From Saprospiraceae bacterium (lineage in GTDB: Bacteria; Bacteroidota; Bacteroidia; Chitinophagales; Saprospiraceae), in the NCBI GenBank assembly GCA_016708265.1, contig JADJGA010000003.1, positions 496,001 through 560,000 of the forward strand: DNA of 64,000 nt, in the 5' to 3' direction. Shown here piece after piece: positions 9,725-19,966 of this stretch. Position 1 is the first letter of the stretch. The number at the start of each line of letters is the position of its first letter. Both the position numbers and the translations under genes were made by a program. Below the pieces are notes generated by a model. That model ran no database searches, was not told the origin of the DNA, and saw only the letters and a program-made list of their open reading frames with translations.

Positions 9725-9891
9725 ATACTTTTTGTGCCGACAAAAAGTATCAAAAAACTCGTGCGAAATTAAACTCGCAAACCTTCTTTGCCTGTTAAAC
9801 AACAAGTTATAAGGTTTTCAATTACGGAAATTTTACCTACAAGGTTTCGGTAAAATTTCCTGCTTTCTCCAGCTCAAACATAATTTCGCAC
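9725..9891. repeat. Hairpin-rich intergenic element
   Basis: Within the 935 bp gene-free region 9559-10493, this block contains three perfect inverted repeats. One is an 11 bp hairpin with loop GCCG (9725-9735 / 9740-9750). The second is an 11 bp outer pair GTGCGAAATTA (9761-9771) with TAATTTCGCAC (9881-9891). The third, inside that, is a 12 bp pair GGAAATTTTACC (9826-9837) with GGTAAAATTTCC (9849-9860). It has no coding frame. The layout resembles a mobile non-coding element or structured RNA; from memory, similar CTTTTTGTGCCGACAAAAAG blocks recur between Bacteroidetes genes, but only one copy is in this window. Confidence 0.7.
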
Positions 9892-9961
9892 AGTCCCTTC
9901 GTTGAATTTTTAAACAACTTCTTGTAATTTCTGCTTTGAGTTTTTATTCTTTTATTATTTA

Positions 9962-10023
9962 ACACTCATTTTCTTTTCCACACAGTACGTAAAAAAACCA
10001 AGTTGTTTTACAAGTTCATTTTC
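9962..10023 (-). pseudogene. Duplicated 3' end of the LtaS-like sulfatase gene
   Basis: About 62 bases nearly repeat 10501-10565, the last codons of the sulfatase gene. The copy differs by a 3-base gap and about two substitutions, and on the minus strand still reads ELVKQLGFFTYCVEKKMSV before a stop. Sequence on either side is unrelated to the gene. It is therefore either the tail of a deleted second sulfatase copy or a local duplication carried by the neighbouring repeat elements. Confidence 0.75.
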
Positions 10024-10132
10024 CCTGACTTTTCCAGGCTTTAAACATATTTAGAAACAAGGCTTGAATAACAGTCAATTTCGACCTCAAATCGTAAAAA
10101 CCGTCGCACTTAAACCAGGAAAACGGAAAATT

Positions 10133-10338
10133 AAAACCCCGAAGGGGTAACATGATTATAGTATTTCAACAAGATAGATGATCCTCAAAATCCTGAAGGG
10201 ATGACATGATCATAACTGTGACCTATAAAAATCATAAAATCTTTGCGTTAATGTACAAATAATGTCACCCTTTCAGGGTTTTGAATATGTGTATATCTGA
10301 GGGCTATAATAATTTCATCCCTTCGGGATTAAAACTGA
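10133..10338. repeat. Four REP-like palindromic units in nested inverted order
   Basis: Units of about 25-30 bases with a core like AAAATCCTGAAGGGATGACA lie at 10133-10160 and 10187-10214 (plus orientation), and at 10261-10289 and 10306-10338 (minus orientation). Each contains its own small palindrome (CCCCGAAGGGG, CCCTTTCAGGG, TCCCTTCGGGA). The outer and inner pairs match each other best, so the whole 200 bp could fold into one long hairpin. They lie downstream of the sulfatase gene. This matches repetitive extragenic palindrome behaviour. No transposase of the REP-associated type is in the window. Confidence 0.8.
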
Positions 10339-10493
10339 CATGATCTGAATGAAGACAAATAAACCATTTTTGATCTAAATTTGCAACATACTGAAATAAA
10401 AGATTAGACAATGTTCATGATCATTTGAGATATTGCATTAAATGAGAAAGTAGTAGAACTTCAGCGAAAAAGTCAGTAGTTTTTTCCTCAGTT

Positions 10494-12475
10494 TCAATTC
10501 ACACTCATTTTATTCTTTTCCACACAGTACGTAAAAAAACCAAGTTGCTTTACGAGTTCATTTTTGAATCTATCATGTTTATTCTTATCAGTTTTCAGAT
10601 CATTCCTTAAAAGTGTATCCTGTTTCCAGTTAAAAAATCCCACACATTTCTGTCCGTTGAACTGATACATATATTCTGAATCAATTAACTGATAAATACC
10701 TGATTTATAATTGATTGAATATCTGTATTCTGATCTGTCGACAAGACTTTTGCCAAAAGAAAAATATGGTTCAGGGTAATTGAACAGGCTCATCAATGTC
10801 GGCAAAATATCAATCTGGCTGGCAACAGATTCATCTACTTTCTTTAGCTTGCCATCCGGACTGAAAAATATTATAGGGATCCGGTAATCATCAAGTGCGT
10901 TATTTTCTTCACCTACTATATCAAGTGCTGTATGATCGGCTGTAATAACAAATATTGTGTTTTTATACCAGTCTGTTTTTGCAGCTGCTTCAAAAAACCT
11001 TTGCATAGCATGATCTGTATAACGGATAGTAGTCATCAGCGGATGCCCTTCCTGTTTAAACTGCTTACTGTATTTTTCAGGTATAGTGAACGGATGATGG
11101 GTATTAATCGTGAAAATTGAAGAAACGAAAGGTTTTTGTGATTCCGACATTTTCCTGACAGCAAACTGCATAAAGGGTTCATCCCAGATCCCCCAGTTAC
11201 CGTCAAAATCCCTTTCATCACCATATTCAGTCCTGCCGTAATAATTGTCAATACCTGCCAGTTTACAGAATGAATCAAAGCCCATAGTGCCGTTCTTACC
11301 ACCGTGAAAGAATGCTGAGGTGTACCCTTTTGGTTTCAATATGTTGGCTATGGATGTTATCTGATTGCCTGAGTAAAAAGAATAAATGAAAGGGTCATCC
11401 ATCCAAGAAGGAATTGAAGCAAGTATAGCCGGAATTCCTTCCATTGAACTCTTGGCATTTGCAAAAGCATTTGTGAATACCAGACTCTCTCTCATGAGTG
11501 AATCAAAGAAAGGAGTTGCCTTGTTTCCACTGAAATAACCAACATATTTCTTCGATAAACCCTCTACAATGATTATGACGATATTGTATTTTCTAAATGA
11601 ACTCTTTTCAGAAGGATTTATAATACCCAATGAATTATTGGTGAATTTAAGGCTGTCAGGTGGCTGAAAACCGATCTTATCCCTTGAAAATGATTTGATC
11701 ATAGTAAAAGGGCTGTTCAAAATGACAGGTATATTTTTAACTTCAGTCATTTCCGAAGCATTTATTATATCAATGGGCCGGTATTGCAATCCTCCTCTGA
11801 CTCCAATAACCAGCAAAAGCAATAATGCTATAAAAAACACTATTGATTTCAAGTAATTTATCAATACAGGTCTAACCAAAATCCTGATAGTCTGGATACT
11901 GTTATTTGCTTTCCATATAAGCCAGACCATAACAAAGAAAATGAGAAAGAGATACCAGAACTGAACAAAAAATCCGGGCAGCAGATCAAAAAATTCATTA
12001 CCGTGCTTTCCATCCATAAATTGAAACACATCTCTCTGCATTCTTTTTTGCACATAGGGAAAATAAGCAATATCTACAAAATTAAGTATCAGGAAAAGAC
12101 TGTTTGAGATCACGAAAATCAATCCAAGTACTTTCTGATATATCCTGTTCGATAAATAATGAAGCGGGAAATAAGCAAAAAATAAAAAAACAGCATTAGT
12201 CATCGAAAATACCACGGCATCAAACCGCATTCCCCCTATAAATAATCTGAAGTATTTTCCTGAAAAAATGCAGGAATATTGAACTCATCATAATTTATAT
12301 ACACAAATAATACCCTTGTGAATGAGTAGCATACCATTATCAGCAAAAATTGCGTAAAAAATCTTAAAAAAGTGCTTTTAATCGATAACATTACTGGAAA
12401 ATATTTAGCAAAGATAGCTTTTAAATCAGAATCATCTGAAAAATATCTTCTTTTGAGTTTAAATTTTCTCAACAC
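10494..12475 (-). CDS. LtaS/MdoB-like membrane sulfatase (alkaline phosphatase superfamily, one frameshift)
   Basis: About 660 residues once two frames are joined. The N-terminal 79 residues (12236-12475) are in one frame. Adding a T near 12238 (TTAT-TTATAG) continues into FIGGMRFDAVVFS. About five membrane segments precede a large extracytoplasmic catalytic domain with NIVIIIVEGLSKKYVG (metal site), KSSMEGIPAILAS (nucleophile region), THHPF and ITADHTALD (metal His/Asp). This family transfers phosphoglycerol-type groups (lipoteichoic acid synthase, OpgB-like) or removes sulfate/phosphate; in a Gram-negative Bacteroidetes an envelope glycan or lipid modification is likely. The substrate cannot be told from sequence. 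The 3' end is partly duplicated at 9962-10023. Confidence 0.85.
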
Positions 12476-12574
12476 AATTCAATAATTCCAGATAGTATTT
12501 TGCATTTGAATTTTTCAATTTTAAACTAGCTTTTTTTTAACTTACATATAATTCTTAATTCCAAAATAATCTAT

Positions 12575-12582
12575 TACTTTTG
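12575..12582 (+). promoter_or_regulatory. Candidate Bacteroidetes -7 box upstream of the CPA2 antiporter
   Basis: TACTTTTG matches the TAnnTTTG -7 element recognised by the Bacteroidetes primary sigma factor and lies 35 bases before the antiporter ATG. A convincing TTTG -33 element is not visible at the expected spacing, so this rests on one box. Confidence 0.4.
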
Positions 12583-12616
12583 CTAAAACATCAGCAATTT
12601 AAATTAAAATGTAAAC

Positions 12617-14767
12617 ATGTCGGATTTTTTCAAACATTTCGTAAGTGAATTTGAACTGCCATTGAACAATCCGGTTTTGATATTCTCATTGATACTGATG
12701 ATTATTTTGTTTTCACCAATTATATTGAGGAAACTTAATATTCCGTCTATCATAGGTCTAATAATTTCAGGAGTAGTAATTGGCCCCCATGGGTTCGGTA
12801 TTCTTGAAAAGAATTCAGCAGTTGATCTCTTTTCAACGATTGGTCTGTTGTATATCATGTTCATTGCAGGACTCGAACTTGACCTTAATGATTTTAAAGC
12901 TCACAGAAATAAAAGTCTGCTATTTGGGTTTTTTACATTTACCCTTCCACTGGTTCTTGGATACCCGGTTTGCCATTATTTACTCGGATATGATGTCAAT
13001 GCGAGTTTTCTGACTGCAAGTATGTTTGCAACACATACTCTTGTTGCATACCCAATAGTCAGCAAGCTTGGAGTATCAAAAAATCAGGCTGTAGCGATCA
13101 CTGTGGGCGGGACAATACTTACTGATACTGCCGTACTTCTCATTCTTGCTGTAGTGATAGGAAACAGTCAGGGTGAGCTGAATAATGCTTTCCTGTTGAG
13201 GCTCGGGGTATCTCTTGCAATGTTCTCGGCTATAATGTTTTTTACTAATACCCCGCATAGCAAAGTGGTTTTTCAGGAAACTCGAAAGTGAAAAGCATGC
13301 TCACTACATTTTTGTATTATCAGTCGTTTTTTTCTCAGCTTTTCTGGCAGAGGTTGCAGGAGTCGAACCCATTATTGGTGCATTCGTTGCAGGACTTGTT
13401 CTCAATCCCCTGATACCTCATTCATCGGCATTGATGAACAGGATCGAATTCATAGGCAATGCTATTTTCATACCATTTTTTCTGATCGCTGTAGGAATGA
13501 TCGTAGATATAAGCGTTTTGACCAAAGGGCCCAATGCAATAATAATAGCTGTTACACTTACCACAGCAGCTATTCTTACAAAATGGCTTGCTGCATTCTT
13601 CACCCAGATGATCTTCAGATATTCCGGAGCTCAGCGGGAGCTTATCTTTGGTCTCAGCAGTTCTCACGCAGCAGCTACCCTTGCTGTTATTCTTGTTGGT
13701 TTCAAGGCAGGGATTCTTGACGAAAATATTTTGAATGGTACTATCATCCTGATCCTTATCACCTGTATAGTTGCATCATTTGCGACTGAGAAGGCAGCAA
13801 AAAAATCGCTCTTACAGAAGATACAAAAGAATCTGCCAATGAGCTTCGAAGGCAGCTTCTAAATGAACATATTCTCCTTCCGGTTGCAAATTTTTCTAAT
13901 GTGGAAAAACTGCTTGAATTTGCAACTTTAATAAAAGACAATAAATCTTCTAATCCCATAACTGTTCTTTCAGTAGTTCCCAACAACGAGGAAGCAGAAA
14001 TCAACATCCTCAGGTTCAGAAGAAAACTGGATGAATACATAAGACAGGCATCTGCAACGGAAACAAAAGTAAATGCCATCACAACTATCGATCATAATCC
14101 TGCCAGCGGCATTTCAAGAGCATCAAGGGAACTTATGGTAAATATTGTCATAATCGGATGGCCTCATCAAACTGATATTCTTGATAAGTTTTTTGGAGAG
14201 ACTGTTGATTCGATAATAAACCTGGTTGATAAAAATATTATTATCTGCCGATCAGTTAAACCATTGATAAACAAAAACAGAATTGTACTTTTTGAACCAC
14301 CATTTTCTGAAAAAGAAAAGGGATTTGAACTGATAATTCAAAAAATTGCCAAAATTGCCAGAGAGTATTCAATCCCGGTGAGGATTTTCTATTCTGAAGA
14401 AAAAACCAGGTCATCAATAGAACAGATACTCACCAAATATAAGATCAATATTAAACCTGGATTTGAAATATTCACGGATTGGGACGAGATAATTACAGAA
14501 AAAATTGAACAAAATGACCTTATCGTTTTTAACTCATCACGTAAAGGTTCTATTTCTTACATGCCTTCTTTTGACAAAATACCCTCAAAACTGGAAAAAC
14601 AATTTCCCGAAAATAACATCATTGTTGTTTATCCTCAGTCATATAAAAGGGATATTCTTGATGAGGTCTATGAAGACATGACCCCTGATAACCTTGTAAA
14701 GGGAATTGAGACAATAGAACAAATAGGTAAAGGAATTGGCAGTTTATTCAGAAAAAGGAAAAAATAA
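12617..14767 (+). CDS. CPA2-type cation/proton antiporter with Usp-like C-terminal domain (two frameshifts)
   Basis: About 716 residues across three frame segments. The first 380 residues are a Na+(K+)/H+ exchanger domain with about 12 membrane helices. Motifs include GLIISGVVIGPHGFGIL, LLYIMFIAGLELDL, GGTILTDTAVLLIL and, after the first join, PIIGAFVAGLVLNPLIP. The rest is a cytoplasmic UspA-like region (HILLPVANFSNVEKLLEFA). The first shift is near 13240 (TTTTTTACTAATACC); the second is a missing A in the A7 run at 13799-13805, after which KKIALTEDTKESANELRRQ follows. Both breaks restore standard family sequence, so the gene is probably intact in the organism. It would serve in pH or ion homeostasis at the inner membrane. 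Confidence 0.88.
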
Positions 14768-14777
14768 TATTTTGAAA

Positions 14778-15374
14778 ATGAAATCTATTATACTAAAAGA
14801 TTTGTACAGAATTTTACTCACAATTCTATTTATTTTGGCTTATTCATTTTCTCATTCTCAAAACTCAATACTCCTGCATATAAATCCACTATATGCAGCA
14901 GATGTGAATCCGGCAAGCACAGGTTTGGGATTTGAACATTCTTTTAAAAAGATGAGTATAGGATTCAGTGTATTATATACATATATGGAATTCATCGAAT
15001 CTGATTATGATCAGGGTACACATTCAGGCTACAGATTAATAGCGGATATCAGGTTTCCGACTAAAAATCCTGCCTTGTTCTACAATATTTTTCCAACATA
15101 CTGGAGATCTGAGAAGATAAAGGGAACTGAAAACGGAACTGTAAACTATTACAACTATAAAAACCGTACAAAATATGGACTGGGCATTGGTTTTATTAAA
15201 GTCTTCAAGGCTACAAGGAAAATAAACTTTGATCTTACTTTTGGCCTTGAACTCAATAATGTGGTAAGAGAGCGTATCTATTACGATTTAAATACTTCTC
15301 AATATATAAGCGACTTTACCAATAGTTTGCTTCCCAGGCTAAGGTCGGATTTCAGAATGAGATTCAGATTATAG
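14778..15374 (+). CDS. Predicted outer-membrane protein (small beta-barrel)
   Basis: 198 residues from the ATG at 14778; an upstream in-frame ATG at 14736 lies inside the antiporter gene and is unlikely. The signal peptide is LLTILFILAYSFSHSQ. The mature part has alternating strand patterns (KKMSIGFSVLYTYMEF, RTKYGLGIGFIKVFK, KINFDLTFGLELNNVV), and the protein ends SDFRMRFRL. This is typical of a small outer-membrane barrel whose last strand is at the C-terminus. No specific family is recognised. It follows the antiporter by 10 bp and could be cotranscribed, though no functional link is evident. Confidence 0.65.
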   Translation: MKSIILKDLYRILLTILFILAYSFSHSQNSILLHINPLYAADVNPASTGLGFEHSFKKMSIGFSVLYTYMEFIESDYDQGTHSGYRLIADIRFPTKNPALFYNIFPTYWRSEKIKGTENGTVNYYNYKNRTKYGLGIGFIKVFKATRKINFDLTFGLELNNVVRERIYYDLNTSQYISDFTNSLLPRLRSDFRMRFRL

Positions 15375-15423
15375 AAATCACCCAAAACATTAAAGAATCC
15401 AATTGACTAAAAATAAAATTCCT

Positions 15424-15923
15424 TTATGGTCTTTCAATCAGGTATTTTTCGATTTCATTTATGATATTTCTTTGCAATGCAAATGGTGACTGAATAAACT
15501 GACCGTCATCGGTTGCAATAAAGAAATAGCCGATATTTCCTGAATGTTCATTTTAAAGGTACCGGATAAAAAATATACAAATTTTGATATGCCTGAAGAG
15601 CCATTCGGAAAAATAAGAGATTCTGAAAAACTTATCTCCATAAAATCATTTTCATTAAAGAGTTTGCTCATCTCGTCCTCATCCAGATGTACTCTGACAG
15701 GTTCTCCTTCACTCACAAGATCAGAGATAAATTTAGTGATACCTGCATTATTAATACTTTTATAATCTTTTGTTACTCCAGTCTTTTTATTTATATGCTT
15801 AACCGAAACCCCATTTTCATTTGATTCAATAATATCTGATCCTGGATTTGCTTTTTTGGAAGTTATCCGATTACAACAACCCATAAAACCTGCAAGTGTT
15901 AAAAAGAGTATAAATATTTTCAT
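15424..15923 (-). CDS. Small lipoprotein of unknown function (one frameshift)
   Basis: About 166 residues. The N-terminus has a lipoprotein signal (LFLTLAGFMGCCNR). The mature protein is mostly polar, with VRVHLDEDEMSKLFNE and SFSESLIFPNG. Near the end, a missing G at about 15542 (CAGGAAATATC) throws the frame. Restoring it gives NIGYFFIATDDGQFIQSPF, ALQRNIINEIEKYLIERP and a stop at 15424. The restored tail reads as ordinary protein, so the gene is probably intact in the cell. I do not recognise the family. It is co-oriented with the peptidase-like lipoprotein gene upstream of it. Confidence 0.6.
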
Positions 15924-16022
15924 AAGTTAAAACCGGTTTAAAACAATTATAATCCTTAATATATCGAATAAAATCAACTCCTATTCAATACGTTTATTTA
16001 AAATTAAAATTGTATATAAATA

Positions 16023-18127
16023 CTATTTGAACTTCACATCGTCTATAAGTATAGCTGTATCATAAATACTGTCACCAACATCAGTACTCCTGAAAATAAG
16101 CGTCACACATCTGCCACGGTAGCTTTTAATATCGAATGATTCAGATTGCCACCCTGTCATGTAAACATTCCCCTGGTCAAAAATAATATCGGGAGAAACA
16201 GCTATCAAATTACCTGGTTCTCCCTCAGGTTTGTCATCAGTAGGGGCTTTTGCTCCGAATGATGCCGCTATCCCATCGATTGTCCTGCTTAACAGGATCT
16301 CTTCACCAAAATATTCACTTTGCAGGACAATTGAAAACTTGTCCTGATAGGAGCTACCGATATATTCAAGAAACTCTTCAGATAGAAAATTCCATTTTAG
16401 TTCCAATGTGTTAGCATTATTTGGTACTGTAAATGACTGGAAAATACTTCCTGTTGCGGTTGTATATCCCAAACCTGTAGAAATTATACCCATATACAAT
16501 CCCTCACCGGTATCTTCACTTCCAAGCTGACTGATAACCCTGCCATCACCGGATTTTGTCCACCCAAGCATACCTTTTTCAAAATTACCGTTTACAATTT
16601 CAGATGGATACCGCATAGTACCCGATCCTTCAATTTTAAAAGTGGCATTTGGACCTTGTGGGTCTGATGCATTGATCTTGCTAACCTCAGCAGTTGTCTT
16701 TTTCTTACTTGCCAATGTAAGAAATACATCCTTTGATACGGCAACGCAAAATCCCCCATTTACAGATTCCGTATAACCATAATAGGTTTTGGCTCCTTTA
16801 GCTATAAAAGCATCCTTTAGTGGAGGGGTCTGATCACTGCCACAGAAATTTGCCAGGATCACGCTTTGAGGGAATGTGCCAGTCAGGGACGAAATATAGG
16901 ATGCATAAAGTTTGTAAACATCTTTTTTATCTATGACTGCTCCCTGCTTACTAATTGTAATATTTTTTGAAATTCCCATTTTGGGTTCATCCCCTTTAAG
17001 CAATGCCTTATATGTTTGATACTCCGGCAATAATGTATCCGCAATTTCTCCGGTCAGCACAGCTTTTCCTCCTCCTGATCCGTGAGTAGACAATACCACC
17101 ATGCCATAAGACATCATTTCAGAAATTCTGGCAACATTTGCATCCTGATTTGTGTGTAGTAAGTAACCTCAAAGTCCCCGCATTTTAAGGTATCAAGGAT
17201 ATTGATGATATGAGGCCTTTCGTTATTCAGCCACGATGCTTCATAAGGAGCATAGATAAAAACATTCCTGTTACCTATAAAATTCGGATCAAAATCGTCT
17301 CTATAATTAATCTCTGAAGTCCCGTAATAATTATCACCTCTTGTCTGTTTACTGACAGGTATCCTGGCTGATTTCCCTCTTTCTTTTGGTTCACCCTGAT
17401 CCTGTACTGCAAGACCTCCCCTGGTATCTACTTTTCCATTTGCGTCTTCAAGAGATATAACTCACCTCCCATTAATCCGGATTTATACTTAATCTCAATG
17501 GAGCTGCCATTTGACAGAGTTGCTGACTCAACTTCCGGTCTTGCTTTGATCCATTCCAAAAGCTTTCCAATTGCCTGAGGAGCATTACTTTGACTACTCC
17601 CCAAAAATGTTTTAAGCTGGTTTTTTATTTCATTTCTGAACCGTGAACAATGATTTTATTTCACTCGGTTTAATGTCATTATATACTTTTAAAACTGTTT
17701 TTCTGATTGTATGGCAACAGGATTACCTTTGGCATTGAACATTTCACCTTAACTTTAAGAAAAATATCACCTGGTTGCTTTCGCTTATAGTTACTTTTCC
17801 GTTAAAAATATTATCTCCTTTAATATCATCACCATATTCATTCAAATTCCCATTGTCTGCGACCGCACCTACTTCAGTTTCTTTTCCATCTGTTCCGATC
17901 TTAATTACTTTAAGATTTTCACTGCTTATCTTTATTCCCGGTTCAGCCTGTATGCGAAGCTTTATAAGAGTGTTTGTATTTACAATCATTTCACCCGGAT
18001 TCAATTCAAGTTTACCGAGACTGCCGGTAGCTGGTTCATCTTCGATACATCCAGCAATGAACAAAACGAAAAAAAGAAAACCTGTTAAAAATGCAATTTG
18101 TTTAATTGTAAAATATCTTGTTTTCAT
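16023..18127 (-). CDS. Lipoprotein with clan CD cysteine peptidase-like domain and C-terminal beta-sandwich (several frameshifts)
   Basis: About 700 residues reassembled from pieces. From 18127 comes a lipoprotein signal (FFVLFIAGC) and a beta-rich domain about 100 residues long (17744-18127). A middle section then runs through several shifts (17118-17750), containing RNVFIYAPYEASWLNNERPH and LDTLKCGDFEVTYYTNQDA. Next follows a hydrophobic strand and His-Gly pair, YGMVVLSTHGSGG, and about 110 residues later a second strand with cysteine, SVILANFCGSD. The pattern hydrophobic-block-H-G then hydrophobic-block-x-C is diagnostic of clan CD (caspase/gingipain/CHAT) peptidases. The last ~190 residues (VNGNFEKGMLGWTKSGDG to TAILIDDVKFK) look like a jelly-roll domain used for binding. 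Activity and target are inferred only. Confidence 0.7.
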
Positions 18128-18398
18128 AAGGTATAATATTTAATTTTAGGAAAATCATCATTATTATACAAAATAAAACTAAAATATTGTAAAAATCAAT
18201 GATTTGATGACCTGCAAATTGAAATAATCATAATTTATACAAATTCTAAGCATAAATATGGGAAACTATGTACACCACATAACCAGAAATTGAATATATC
18301 AGTTAAAGTTAAAATGCTGATAAAAAAAATTTTAAAAGAAACTTGCTTTTGGCATTCTTTTGCCAATTAGTTATATATTTAACAATAATTTTGAAAAT

Positions 18399-18845
18399 AT
18401 GAAAAGCAATTGCTACCATTATTGGTATTTTTTAGTGTCATTTTCAGGTATTAATGCTCAGATTGGGTTCCCTGAAAAATGTCTCGGTATTTGGGAAGGT
18501 AATATGAAAATTTTTTCAAATGGAACTTTGAAAGACAGTGTGGATGTAAGGCTGACGGTGAGTAAAGCTCCTGAATCGGAAGTCTTTGGATGGAAAACTG
18601 AATACCTTTCTACAAAATATCCGGTTGTTAAAGATTATAAAATGAAATCATTCCATCAGGAAAGCAATCAATATATTGTGGATGAGGGAGATGGAATAGA
18701 ATTGTATGAATACCAGTTTGAAAACAAGCTTTATTCTGTTTTTGAAACCAGTGGATTATTGTTGACTTCCAGTTATGAACTTACAGACGATAAGCTTATA
18801 TTTGAAGTAACATCAGGAGTTAAAATTGAAACTGATAGGAAGTAA
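18399..18845 (+). CDS. Small exported protein of unknown function
   Basis: 148 residues from the ATG at 18399. An earlier in-frame ATG at 18360 would add a polar leader, and the second Met gives the better signal peptide (NCYHYWYFLVSFSGINAQ), although that signal is irregular and may hide a one-base error. The mature protein starts GFPEKCLGIWEGNMKIF. It consists of strand-like segments (VDVRLTVSKAPESE, GWKTEYLSTKYP, YEYQFENKLYSVFETSG), consistent with a lipocalin-like or beta-barrel fold. That fold is a guess; the family is not recognised. A hairpin terminator follows immediately. Confidence 0.55.
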   Translation: MKSNCYHYWYFLVSFSGINAQIGFPEKCLGIWEGNMKIFSNGTLKDSVDVRLTVSKAPESEVFGWKTEYLSTKYPVVKDYKMKSFHQESNQYIVDEGDGIELYEYQFENKLYSVFETSGLLLTSSYELTDDKLIFEVTSGVKIETDRK

Positions 18846-18847
18846 TC

Positions 18848-18883
18848 AACTACTCTGTTAAAAACCTGCAGAGAGTAGTTTTT
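18848..18883 (+). terminator. Rho-independent terminator
   Basis: AACTACTCT (18848-18856) pairs perfectly with AGAGTAGTT (18872-18880) across a 15-base loop and is followed by TTT. It starts 3 bases after the stop of the small exported protein. The remaining ~310 bp before the carbonic anhydrase gene hold no gene or clear signal. Confidence 0.75.
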
Positions 18884-19194
18884 AAGAGGAAATTATGAGA
18901 GTTTACCTACTCAGGCACTAAAAAAAATTCAGATGGTCGATGAGTTTGAAACTTCGATCAAATCAACATCCTAAATTGTAATAATAAACTTCTAACATCT
19001 AAAAAACTTTTTTTTCTCATCATGGGTGATTTATTTTCCACAACATATATTAATCTTCCGGAATAGTAAACAGATTTTAAGGTAGAAAACGCATATCAAT
19101 ATTTAAAATCCTAATAAATTGTGATTCAAATTTCATATTTACTGAATTATTTCCAATTTCCTGAATATTTTTATGCTCAAATTAAAGAACTAAA

Positions 19195-19818
19195 ATGAAA
19201 AAGTTAATCGACGGAGCTAAATACTTTAAGAGCACCTACTTTTACGAATATCAAAACAGATATGAAAAGTTGTCTTCTTCTCAAAATCCACATACTCTGT
19301 TTATTACATGTTCAGACTCAAGGATAATGCCTGAGAGACTTACTTCCAGCCTTCCCGGAGACCTTTTTGTAGTGAGAAATATTGCAAATATGATCCCTGA
19401 ATTCAATTCAGACAATCTGCATCTTACCGTACCGGCTGCTATTGAATATGCAGTAAAGGTTCTAAAGGTTGAGAATATAGTGATTTGTGGTCATTCAAAC
19501 TGCGGAGGTATCGCTGCTTTATTTAAACCCTCTGAAGAATTACTTCACTTGCCTCATGCTGTAAAATGGCTTGAATTAGGCTCTGAGATAAAAGAAAAAA
19601 CTCTTAAAGCCTGCAATGCGGATAATATTCCTGAATTAAAACAAACAGCCGAAAAACTTAATATCATTAAACAATTGGACAGGTTGCTTACTTATCCATA
19701 TGTTCTGCAAAGATACAATGAAGGAATCCTGAATATAATGGGCTGGTATTACAAAATTGAAAAAGGAGAGATTTTTAACTACAACAGATCCAAAGATCAA
19801 TTCGACCTGATAAATTAA
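19195..19818 (+). CDS. can: Beta-class carbonic anhydrase
   Basis: 207 residues, the normal length for a beta-carbonic anhydrase. Zinc and catalytic motifs are ITCSDSRIMPE (Cys about 43, Asp-Arg dyad) and CGHSNCGGIAAL (His about 101 and Cys about 104). GDLFVVRNIANMIP between them is family-typical. The enzyme interconverts CO2 and bicarbonate in the cytoplasm, supplying bicarbonate for carboxylations and buffering pH. There is no signal peptide. It stands alone, with about 150 bp before the CorA gene in the same direction; no operon partner such as a SulP transporter is present. Confidence 0.95.
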   Translation: MKKLIDGAKYFKSTYFYEYQNRYEKLSSSQNPHTLFITCSDSRIMPERLTSSLPGDLFVVRNIANMIPEFNSDNLHLTVPAAIEYAVKVLKVENIVICGHSNCGGIAALFKPSEELLHLPHAVKWLELGSEIKEKTLKACNADNIPELKQTAEKLNIIKQLDRLLTYPYVLQRYNEGILNIMGWYYKIEKGEIFNYNRSKDQFDLIN

Positions 19819-19919
19819 ATCTCAACTATTTTAGTAGTTTGATTAAAAAATAATTCTTAGTTCAAACCCATATTGAAGTAGCTGATTTGAATTTTCATAT
19901 TAATTCTGTTTTTAATTGG

Positions 19920-19927
19920 TATCTTTG
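19920..19927 (+). promoter_or_regulatory. Candidate -7 box upstream of corA
   Basis: TATCTTTG fits the Bacteroidetes TAnnTTTG -7 element and lies 39 bases before the corA ATG. No clear -33 TTTG is found at the usual distance of about 20 bases, so the call is tentative. Confidence 0.4.
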
Positions 19928-19966
19928 CATAATATTGATTAATTTCAGAAAATAAACAATCTTAAA

